Program-made: the position numbers and the translations under genes | Source of the DNA: Akkermansiaceae bacterium UBA1506 | GTDB lineage: Bacteria > Verrucomicrobiota > Verrucomicrobiia > Verrucomicrobiales > DEV007 | Assembly (NCBI GenBank): GCA_002323995.1 | Contig: DCQY01000057.1 | Location: forward strand, 18,776-23,832 | Length of the DNA stretch: 5,057 nt | Reading direction: 5' to 3' | Shown here: positions 1 through 5,035 of the stretch, piece after piece | Position numbering within the stretch: position 1 is the first letter of the stretch | Layout: the number at the start of each line of letters is the position of its first letter | The notes under the pieces: generated by a model | What the model saw: the letters and a program-made list of their open reading frames with translations, nothing else | What the model was told of the DNA's origin: nothing | The model's database searches: none

Positions 1-2
1 CA

Positions 3-212
3 ATGGCTGAACAAAAAACAAATTCCCTTCTGACTAATTCTTCACTCTATCAGGAATTTCTAGCTGAACGCGAAGAAATTTATCGCCACAAGTGGCTCAA
101 GAGCGAGGAAGCTGGGCACGATGTAGGTTTCGAAACCGCTCTAGTTGATTGGACTCTCAATCACCGCACCCGCTGGAAAAAGGAATACTACAAGACTCAA
201 AAGGGAGCTTAA
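3..212 (+). CDS. Small conserved-looking protein of unknown function (69 aa)
   Basis: A complete-looking 69-residue reading frame begins with ATG two bases from the window edge, so the ribosome binding site and any in-frame upstream extension cannot be judged. The protein is soluble, highly charged and rich in Trp for its size (W31, W50, W58). Its core looks like a folded, conserved motif and not random translation: E22-R23, E25, H29-K30-W31, S34-E35, A37-G38, D40, G42-F43-E44, A46-L47, D49-W50, H54-R55 and W58-K59-K60. My recollection is that short proteins with a similar H-K-W, S-E, A-G, D-x-G-F-E, D-W, H-R pattern occur as hypotheticals in several Gram-negative phyla, but I cannot name a family. 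There is no signal peptide or membrane segment; helical prediction and a basic tail would allow nucleic-acid or protein binding, which is speculation. It converges on the TPR-like gene and is not part of the operon to the right. Confidence 0.7.
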   Translation: MAEQKTNSLLTNSSLYQEFLAEREEIYRHKWLKSEEAGHDVGFETALVDWTLNHRTRWKKEYYKTQKGA

Positions 213-303
213 ACTCCTCCTTAAATCATTCCATCTGACCGCAAAACTAGACGGTTAAGAAAACTGCCTTTTTGAGTGTCAAAGCGGAGAGCTACGGACG
301 CCA

Positions 304-338
304 AACCTTTAAGAAGGTTACCTGATTACGGGGTAACC
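304..338 (-). terminator. Weak overlapping hairpins at the convergent gene ends
   Basis: A perfect 7-base inverted repeat (GGTTACC at 316-322, GGTAACC at 332-338, 9-base loop) spans the stop codon of the TPR-like gene. A second perfect 6-base repeat (AACCTT at 304-309, AAGGTT at 314-319, loop TAAG) shares an arm with it, so only one can form at a time. Read on the minus strand, the first hairpin is followed by TTCTTAAAGGTTT, which is not a clean T tract. This may be a poor intrinsic terminator for the TPR-like gene. The plus-strand gene has only a weak 6-pair stem (236-241 with 252-257, one G-T pair) and no T run immediately after it. Confidence 0.3.
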
Positions 339-890
339 CATGCCTTCCGCTTTTAGCTGCTTCGAAAGCTCGTGCGCTCCCCCAAGTAACTCGTGAGCCC
401 TACCATATCCCGAGTCTGAGGACGGAAAATTTTTGAGAAATTCGCTCGCCGCTGCGAAATCACCTGCGCGTATCATGCTTTGAACCTCAGCAACGACGAT
501 CTCGGACACCAACTCCTGGACGGAAGGGATCGACGCCTTCAAATCATTTGCCAGTTTAAATGCACCTTTGTAATCGCCCGATCGGTAGACACTAATCGCT
601 AGTCCTTCGCCAGCTAATTGATTTCTTGGATCCGCATCGAGGGCGGAAAGAAAAGCATCCTTCGCCTGGGACCAGTGGCATCTGTCGAAATCCTTCCAAG
701 CCTTAGAGAGGAGTTCTTCAACCTTTGTTCCCTGCTTTAAAGGAGCTATCGCTTTCGCACCCGGGCCAATCATGACCAGCTTCGCCTCAAGTGGGTGGTA
801 ATCTCTAAACTGCTGATCTGCACCTGCCGAACACAGAAAGACGACGGCTATGATGAAAAGGACAACAATCGTTAAAATTTTTCGCTTCAT
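318..890 (-). CDS. Exported or membrane-anchored TPR-like protein (190 aa)
   Basis: The N-terminus is a textbook export signal: K2-R3-K4, a hydrophobic stretch from about residue 5 to 20, then A22-G23-A24, a plausible signal peptidase I site before D25. C20 is preceded by V-F-L, not a lipobox, so a lipoprotein is unlikely; uncleaved, the segment would be a single anchor with the rest in the periplasm. After a linker (25-56), residues 57-90 match a TPR repeat (A64, W65, F69, W73, A76, F80, A83, P88), and 91-123 and about 129-160 look like two more degenerate helical hairpins. TPRs are protein-interaction scaffolds; no catalytic motif is visible and the partner is unknown. The gene lies 332 bases downstream of the oxidoreductase gene on the same strand and is probably a separate unit with its own promoter. 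The chosen ATG places the signal exactly at the N-terminus, but no Shine-Dalgarno precedes it; the mRNA instead reads CCCTCCC there. Confidence 0.8.
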   Translation of the reverse strand: MKRKILTIVVLFIIAVVFLCSAGADQQFRDYHPLEAKLVMIGPGAKAIAPLKQGTKVEELLSKAWKDFDRCHWSQAKDAFLSALDADPRNQLAGEGLAISVYRSGDYKGAFKLANDLKASIPSVQELVSEIVVAEVQSMIRAGDFAAASEFLKNFPSSDSGYGRAHELLGGAHELSKQLKAEGMGYPVIR

Positions 891-915
891 GGGAGGGTTT
901 TTTCTGAATTTTTTT

Positions 916-946
916 AAAATAAATGACTTTTTCTTGGTTTAGTCAA
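916..946 (-). promoter_or_regulatory. Candidate promoter of the TPR-like gene
   Basis: On the minus strand, TTGACT (941-946) resembles a -35 box. Two -10-like hexamers follow: TTTATT (918-923) with a 17-base spacer, or TATTTT (916-921) with a 19-base spacer. The surrounding 891-985 is strikingly A/T-rich with A and T tracts, as expected near a housekeeping promoter. Transcription would start roughly 20 to 25 bases before the ATG, giving a short, unstructured leader. In such A/T-rich DNA chance matches are common, so this is only a candidate. Confidence 0.35.
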
Positions 947-1040
947 TCAAATATTAAAAGTTTCTTAAATTTATTTCTCATTTTTGCGAATACCGTCAAA
1001 CTAGCCGGAAGCTTAAAGCAAACCCCTGCCCAAAGGCGCG

Positions 1041-1127
1041 CTGCACTCTTCATTTGATAAAATGAGGGCCGCAGAAGCTGTCTAAGTCTCTGCGGTTTGG
1101 ACTGTAGTGCGAATCGAGGCCGCAGTC
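1041..1127. repeat. Cluster of competing inverted repeats (possible structured RNA)
   Basis: Several stems can be drawn by eye. Stem A is TCTTCATTT (1047-1055) with AAATGAGGG (1060-1068), nine pairs including two G-T, on a GATA loop, extended across a 2x2 internal loop by CTGC (1041-1044) with GCAG (1071-1074). Stem B is a perfect 7-pair CCGCAGA (1069-1075) with TCTGCGG (1089-1095). Stem C is GACTGT (1100-1105) with GCAGTC (1122-1127), five Watson-Crick pairs and one wobble. CTGCGG (1090-1095) could also pair with a second CCGCAG at 1120-1125, part of the direct repeat GGCCGCAG (1067-1074 and 1118-1125). The same strand segments thus have alternative partners. Nothing matches an RNA family I can name and neither strand shows a T tract after the stems. 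It could be a small RNA, an mRNA leader or tail element, or protein-binding repeats. Confidence 0.4.
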
Positions 1128-1133
1128 GTGCCA

Positions 1134-1230
1134 ATGCCTAAGCGACTCTCCAGAGATGAAGAAACATAGAAAATCTCGTAATAGATCCTTCCGTTTACCC
1201 TCGAAATCTAGGAAACTAATTCTTAGGCAT
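1134..1230. repeat. 9-base inverted repeat reaching into the oxidoreductase stop
   Basis: ATGCCTAAG at 1134-1142 is the exact reverse complement of CTTAGGCAT at 1222-1230. The right arm contains the oxidoreductase stop codon (1223-1225). The 79-base separation is long for a simple hairpin, but a smaller repeat (GAGAT 1153-1157, ATCTC 1173-1177) lies inside and could shorten it. A role in protecting the mRNA 3' end or in termination is possible; a chance match is also reasonable. Confidence 0.3.
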
Positions 1231-2140
1231 CAGCCTCAATCAGGCGGGTGATTTCAAGCGCTACATCCAACGCGGCAGCCCCCTGCTGACCGCTCACTTT
1301 AGGAGCCTCACCCTTCGCTGCACACTCAACAAAAGACATCAACTCGCACTTAAGCGGCTCGTCTTTCTCCACCTGAACTTCCTCACGTCCGATCTCCAAA
1401 CCATCCTTCCGATAAATCCATCCACTCTGGTCCTGGTAGTCGAGTGAGAGATAGGCATTGCTTTGGAACACACGAATCTTACGCATGCGCTCCGGACTGA
1501 TCCTACTGGCAGTGATATTCGCGACACAGCCGTCCTCAAAACGAATCCTAGCGTTGGCAATATCTTCACGGCGGGTCAGGACGGGAATGCCGACCGCATC
1601 GACTGAGGCGACGGGTGAATTCACGAGGTGAAGAACAATCTCTAGATCGTGAATCATGAGATCCAATACTACTCCTATATCGAGACTCCGCTGAGGAAAG
1701 GGCGAGAGCCGGTGGCACTCGATAAACTTGGGACGATCCAAACGATTCTCAAGTTGGCTCATTACTGGATTAAACCGCTCAATGTGCCCTACTTGAAGCA
1801 CGAGCCCCTTCTCGTGGGCCAGATCAATGATTGCTTTGGCGTCATCGACGGAATCTGAAATAGGCTTCTCCACGAGAACATGCTTGCCGGAATTCAATAG
1901 TTGGGTCGCTATTTCACGATGGGTAACTGTCGGAGTCGAAACAGAGGCAGCATCGACCTCAGCGACCAGCTCATCAAGGGAGCTGAACGCCTTGGTTCCA
2001 AACTCTTCAGCGATCGCTGCCGCCTGTTCCATGTTGGCATCGTAGATACCCACAAGGTTAGAATTCTCCAGTTCCGCGTAAATACGCGCGTGATTTCTTC
2101 CGATGGCCCCGACTCCAATGACACCTGTTTTGACGCTCAT
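1223..2140 (-). CDS. Gfo/Idh/MocA family NAD(P)-dependent oxidoreductase, probable nucleotide-sugar dehydrogenase
   Basis: This 305-residue protein has the two-domain layout of the family at close to its usual length. The N-terminal Rossmann fold shows G9-V-G11-A-I-G14 with N16-H17, and an acidic residue ending the second strand (D34), which usually favours NAD over NADP. The family signature E91-K92-P93 follows, where the Lys contacts substrate and cofactor, then G118-H119 and E121-R122-F123-N124-P125 at the domain junction. D160-L-M-I-H164-D165 carries the usual active-site His region. The C-terminal domain is the expected beta-sheet substrate domain. No signal peptide is present; it should be cytosolic. 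It is the last gene of the run, 67 bases after lpxI. This neighbourhood resembles GnnA, which oxidises UDP-GlcNAc at the 3-hydroxyl so that an aminotransferase (GnnB) can make UDP-GlcNAc3N for lipid A; WlbA-type UDP-GlcNAcA dehydrogenases are an alternative. No aminotransferase is in the window, so I give no symbol. The ATG start has only a weak GAG before it, but translation of the Rossmann strand begins at residue 4, leaving little room for another choice. Confidence 0.88.
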   Translation of the reverse strand: MSVKTGVIGVGAIGRNHARIYAELENSNLVGIYDANMEQAAAIAEEFGTKAFSSLDELVAEVDAASVSTPTVTHREIATQLLNSGKHVLVEKPISDSVDDAKAIIDLAHEKGLVLQVGHIERFNPVMSQLENRLDRPKFIECHRLSPFPQRSLDIGVVLDLMIHDLEIVLHLVNSPVASVDAVGIPVLTRREDIANARIRFEDGCVANITASRISPERMRKIRVFQSNAYLSLDYQDQSGWIYRKDGLEIGREEVQVEKDEPLKCELMSFVECAAKGEAPKVSGQQGAAALDVALEITRLIEADA

Positions 2141-2207
2141 GGTCTCATGCTATGGCAGCATCTAAGCTTAACGGCAACCCCGATTCATCGAAATCTTGTC
2201 TGCTTTC

Positions 2208-3032
2208 TCACAAAGTTCGCGCCGCAATGCTGACGCCATGGATGTCACAGAGCGCAAAGATGTCATCTTTCCCAAGTAACAAGGTGCAACCTGCCTCCAC
2301 GATGATAGCATTGACTCCCGCTTCGGCAGCGGTTTCGATGGTTGCCGGACCAACCACCGGCACATCGAAACGAAAGTCCTGATCGGGCTTGGAGACTTTG
2401 ACCATCATCGCTTCGCCTTTGCCTAGATTTCCTCCGCGTTCAATAGCCTGGTTGGTGCCTTCAAAAGCTTCAACCGCGAGGACCGTCCCCTTCTTCACAA
2501 CGACCGTCTGACCGATATCAAGTCGACTTGTTTCTTTAGCAATGCGAAACCCATAGGCTGCATCCTCTTCTTGACGATCTGAAAGCTTGGGACCGCACAC
2601 GTGCCCCGCTCCCGGTAAGAGGTCATCAAGGAAAGTAATCGCAGAAATCAGCTCGATCTCATCTTTCGCCAACTCCTCCCCGATCGCGCCGAAAAGACTC
2701 TCCGCATTGCGCTCTTTCACCCTCCCTAGCAACTTCAGAGTCCTAATGTCAGGGCGCAGGTCAAATAGATTCTTTGGCGCTATCTGCCCTACCATCACCG
2801 CTTTCTCAACATGGTGAGCTTTAAAAAAGCTGATCATTTTCCCAAGCTGCCCAACACGAAACCATTCGACCTCATCAGCGATTTCATTGATTTCAGGTTC
2901 CGTCTCATTTTCAAAAGCAGCCGCTACGATCACCTCAACCCCGGATTTTCGGGCCTCCCGAGCAAAAGTCTCTGGGTAGATGCCGTTCCCGGCGATCATA
3001 CCCACTGTCGTCAATGTCTCAGCGTCACTCAT
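2208..3032 (-). CDS. lpxI: UDP-2,3-diacylglucosamine pyrophosphatase LpxI
   Basis: LpxI hydrolyses UDP-2,3-diacylglucosamine to 2,3-diacylglucosamine 1-phosphate (lipid X) and UMP, the fourth step of lipid A synthesis, at the inner face of the cytoplasmic membrane. It is unrelated in fold to LpxH and LpxG and replaces them in many bacteria; the family was formerly DUF1009. The 274 residues match the family length. The N-terminal domain opens with G11-M-I-A-G15-N16-G17-I-Y-P20, followed by V81-G82-Q83. The C-terminal domain shows F190-E-G192-T193-N, E198-R199-G200, K215-P216-D217-Q218-D219, R221-F222-D223-V224-P225-V-V-G228, and E246-A-G248. D223 corresponds in my judgement to the Asp of Caulobacter LpxI (D225) whose mutation allowed substrate to be trapped in crystals. 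The gene overlaps the transporter stop by four bases (ATGA); only a weak GAAG lies upstream, so translation is probably coupled. No lpxA, lpxB or lpxD is visible nearby within the window. Confidence 0.95.
   Translation of the reverse strand: MSDAETLTTVGMIAGNGIYPETFAREARKSGVEVIVAAAFENETEPEINEIADEVEWFRVGQLGKMISFFKAHHVEKAVMVGQIAPKNLFDLRPDIRTLKLLGRVKERNAESLFGAIGEELAKDEIELISAITFLDDLLPGAGHVCGPKLSDRQEEDAAYGFRIAKETSRLDIGQTVVVKKGTVLAVEAFEGTNQAIERGGNLGKGEAMMVKVSKPDQDFRFDVPVVGPATIETAAEAGVNAIIVEAGCTLLLGKDDIFALCDIHGVSIAARTL
3029..3032 (-). promoter_or_regulatory. ATGA stop-start overlap, transporter to lpxI
   Basis: Read on the minus strand, ATGA holds the ATG of lpxI and the TGA of the transporter gene. 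Because lpxI has no good Shine-Dalgarno of its own, this overlap points to translational coupling, with ribosomes ending the transporter reinitiating on lpxI, and it supports a shared transcript. Confidence 0.8.
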
Positions 3033-3940
3033 ATTAACTTCACTACCGTAGCATTAGCACGATCGATCACTGCGATCACGATAGCGGCCGTCAAAATCAC
3101 GGTCCCAATGACCCTCCAACGAAAGGCGCCGCCCTGCTCCTGATGCTCACTGTTTCCCAGTTTTGCCCCGAACACAACTACGAGGATAATGACCCACAAA
3201 CCGCGAGAGGCATATACAACGTTAACTCCTGTAGCGTCATCAAAGAACCCGAGCGCTGTTCCAATAGCGATCGCCTGCAGTCCAATTAAAATAGCTCCCC
3301 CAAAGGCCCATTTCGTTAGTCTTGGCTCCAACCTCATCGATGGCTGTCCTTGCAACAACCACATCACAAACGAGAGAGCAGCAACCATTAATGATCCGAT
3401 GGCAAGGAAAGTCATAGCACCAAAGTCCTCAGCCCACCAGTTTACCAGAACATCACAAAACCCAAAGACCGCTGCACTTGCTAAAGTTACTCCTATGGTG
3501 AAAAGAAAATGGTGACCATGTTTAAGCTCAGCCGCGCTCATGACAAGAATCCCAACAGGCGTCATTAGTGCGGCCACCCACAGGGACGCACTCGGCGATA
3601 GCCCCCTCAATAAAACGAGAGCAACCGCAACAAAGACCACTTTAGTTCCCATGATCGGTGTGACTAGAGATACATCCCCCCTCTTGATTGCCAAAAAAGT
3701 TAGCCAGTTACCGACAAAGAAAAGACTGCCCATCAATAACGGTCGCCAGAGCTCAGACCAATCGACTGCATCGTTCTCCAGAAGCAAGAGGGGCAAGAAA
3801 AGCAACCCTACCGCCAAATTTGTCAGGTGAAAAGATTGGTCCATGGTGACCCCCTCCTTCAAGGCCCGCTTCACGACGACGGACCCAAGGGAATAAATGA
3901 CCGCAGCGGCGAGGGGTAAAAGTAGATAGTAAGGTATCAT
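3029..3940 (-). CDS. EamA/DMT-superfamily transporter, substrate unknown
   Basis: This 303-residue protein is almost entirely membrane-embedded. About ten hydrophobic helices can be placed: roughly 4-23, 38-55, 66-85, 90-111, 118-137, 144-166, 174-196, 210-232, 241-259 and 275-293. That is the ten-helix, two-repeat layout of the drug/metabolite transporter superfamily (two EamA units of five helices). The usual small-residue-rich helix after a loop appears as A84-I-K86-R87-G88-D89-V90, then T94-P95. Loops are short and the C-terminus carries a few positive charges. Members move amino acids, nucleotide sugars, purines or lipid carriers across the inner membrane, and the substrate cannot be read from sequence. 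Its overlap with lpxI hints at an envelope precursor, but operon membership alone is weak evidence. The ATG is preceded by a good Shine-Dalgarno, GAGGA, the only clear one in the window. Confidence 0.88.
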   Translation of the reverse strand: MIPYYLLLPLAAAVIYSLGSVVVKRALKEGVTMDQSFHLTNLAVGLLFLPLLLLENDAVDWSELWRPLLMGSLFFVGNWLTFLAIKRGDVSLVTPIMGTKVVFVAVALVLLRGLSPSASLWVAALMTPVGILVMSAAELKHGHHFLFTIGVTLASAAVFGFCDVLVNWWAEDFGAMTFLAIGSLMVAALSFVMWLLQGQPSMRLEPRLTKWAFGGAILIGLQAIAIGTALGFFDDATGVNVVYASRGLWVIILVVVFGAKLGNSEHQEQGGAFRWRVIGTVILTAAIVIAVIDRANATVVKLI

Positions 3941-3944
3941 ACGA

Positions 3945-3949
3945 TCCTC
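3945..3949 (-). promoter_or_regulatory. Shine-Dalgarno of the transporter gene
   Basis: GAGGA on the minus strand ends four bases before the ATG at 3938-3940. It supports that start. It stands out because the other minus-strand starts in the window have weak or no such sequence, so the transporter, and lpxI coupled to it, may be translated more efficiently than a reader expecting uniform leaders would assume. Confidence 0.7.
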
Positions 3950-4006
3950 AAAAATACTGCCGGTGGAAAGATGGCTCCAAAATCCTTCGCCCCAATAGAA
4001 TCGAAA

Positions 4007-5035
4007 TTAGTGATCCCCCTCTATCAGGGAACTCGTCGCGATTGCTCTCCAGTCATCTTTCGACGGATCAGGAGCCTCTTCCGCCTGAGCCTGCGATACG
4101 TTGGCTTCAACAGTCTTTTGAACTTCCTGCTCAAGCTTGCCCAAAAACTCTGCTGTAGCCCAATCATTCGATAAAATCTGTTCACGAGCAACCTGAAGGC
4201 AATCGCAGCCATACCTGCCGGCTTTCACCGAATTCGGAACATAACTGGCATCGTCGTGTTCACCGTGGCCCGAAAGACGGAGTAACTTGCCAACAACCAA
4301 TTGGGGACCATTTCCGCGTCTCGCTTCGTCAATGGCTCTTCGAAACACGGTCAGGCTTTCCAACAAATCTGTTCCATCTATCGCATAACCCTTCACACCA
4401 TATCCCGCGGCTCGATCGACTAGATGCTCACACGCATACTGACGGTCGGTTGGAGTTGAATAAGCAAATTGGTTATCAGCAACGGAAATGACAAGCGGCA
4501 GATTTTCTACAGCTGCTTGGTTGAGACCCTCATGAAACGCTCCAGTAGATGTCGCACCATCACCAGCTGTCACCCCTCCCACAAAGCCGCTCTCTCCTCG
4601 AAATCGCTTTCCTATCAACATGCCGTTTACTACCGATACCGACGCCCCCAAGTGACTAATCATGGCAGGCATCCCTTCCGAGGGACGCCCACGGTGTATG
4701 TTGCCATCACGTCCCTGCATCGGCCCTTTTACCGATCCAAGGTAGGTCCTCGCAGAATCGATCAATTCTTCGCCGAATGCGATACGACCTCCTTGATCTC
4801 GAATCAGCCCTGCAAAAACGTCACCTCTGTTTCGCTCGAGCTGCATCCCTAGAGAAACGCTGAAGGCTTCTTGCCCACGTCCCAGATAAACTCCACCCAC
4901 CACTTTTCCCGCGCGAAAAAGGGCACCAATTTTTTCTTCGAAAGTTCGTGCGAAGAACATCCATCGATAAGCGTCGACGAAGGTAGTCGCGCTGATCGGT
5001 ATCTCCTGCTCAGATTGAGAGTCTTGGTCAGACAT
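4007..5035 (-). CDS. Thiamine-diphosphate-dependent 2-oxoacid dehydrogenase E1 component, alpha subunit (pyruvate or acetoin/branched-chain type)
   Basis: E1 alpha binds thiamine diphosphate and, paired with E1 beta, decarboxylates a 2-oxoacid (or acetoin) and passes the acyl group to the E2 lipoyl domain. The 342 residues fit the family. Seen in order: R53-G54-Q55-E56-A57; R79-D80-Q81-G82 near the active site; G108-R-D110-G111-N112-I-H114; the cofactor motif G158-D159-G160, with N188 in the D187-N188-Q189 stretch 26 residues later as the likely second magnesium ligand; and G255-H257-G-E-H260-D261-D262, equivalent to the loop whose His takes part in reductive acylation. The serine phosphorylated in mitochondrial E1 alpha is absent. 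Residues 1-14 are a polar, probably disordered tail. No E1 beta follows: the transporter gene comes next, 66 bases downstream without a clear terminator. In-frame TAA-TGA lies 18 bases before the ATG, which fixes the upstream limit and may be the end of another gene. No Shine-Dalgarno is visible. Sequence alone does not distinguish pyruvate from other substrates, so I give no symbol. Confidence 0.88.
   Translation of the reverse strand: MSDQDSQSEQEIPISATTFVDAYRWMFFARTFEEKIGALFRAGKVVGGVYLGRGQEAFSVSLGMQLERNRGDVFAGLIRDQGGRIAFGEELIDSARTYLGSVKGPMQGRDGNIHRGRPSEGMPAMISHLGASVSVVNGMLIGKRFRGESGFVGGVTAGDGATSTGAFHEGLNQAAVENLPLVISVADNQFAYSTPTDRQYACEHLVDRAAGYGVKGYAIDGTDLLESLTVFRRAIDEARRGNGPQLVVGKLLRLSGHGEHDDASYVPNSVKAGRYGCDCLQVAREQILSNDWATAEFLGKLEQEVQKTVEANVSQAQAEEAPDPSKDDWRAIATSSLIEGDH

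Larger units (their letters stand above)
891..1222. other. 332-base gene-free region between the TPR-like and oxidoreductase genes
   Basis: I see no convincing gene here. Two halves differ clearly: 891-985 is A/T-rich with T and A runs and holds the candidate promoter, while about 1000-1135 is G+C-richer and full of inverted repeats. A minus-strand frame of 63 codons starting with TTG at 1134 is very basic and lacks a ribosome binding site, so I treat it as chance. No tRNA-like T-arm or cloverleaf is apparent on either strand. The segment 1136-1222 is the region just downstream of the oxidoreductase stop; it has only an A/T-rich stem on the minus strand (GATCT around 1185, AGATT around 1174) followed by a weak T-rich stretch, which could act as a poor terminator. 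Confidence 0.5.

Noticed and set aside
318..890. Lipoprotein assignment of the TPR-like protein through C20
   Set aside because: The residues before the Cys are V-F-L, lacking the small residue at -1 that a lipobox needs; A-G-A at 22-24 is a better signal peptidase I site.
923..1057. 44-codon plus-strand frame with a hydrophobic stretch and basic tail, resembling a small membrane peptide; GGGAGGG lies upstream at 891-897
   Set aside because: The Shine-Dalgarno-like string is about 25 bases before the ATG, too far, and no plus-strand promoter is visible. The hydrophobicity follows from T-rich DNA.
943..1134. 63-codon minus-strand frame starting with TTG in the intergenic region
   Set aside because: Very basic and low-quality composition, no ribosome binding site, rare start codon, and it runs through the hairpin cluster and the candidate promoter.
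1000..1135. Possible tRNA or known structured RNA in the intergenic region
   Set aside because: GCGAATCG at 1109-1116 only vaguely resembles a T-loop; no acceptor stem, anticodon arm or cloverleaf could be built on either strand.
1649..2233. Overlapping plus-strand frames opposite the oxidoreductase gene
   Set aside because: Antisense shadows of the well-supported oxidoreductase; their compositions show no recognisable domains.
4469..4852. 127-codon plus-strand frame inside the E1-alpha gene
   Set aside because: It is antisense to strongly conserved E1-alpha motifs and shows no family features; a shadow of the real gene.
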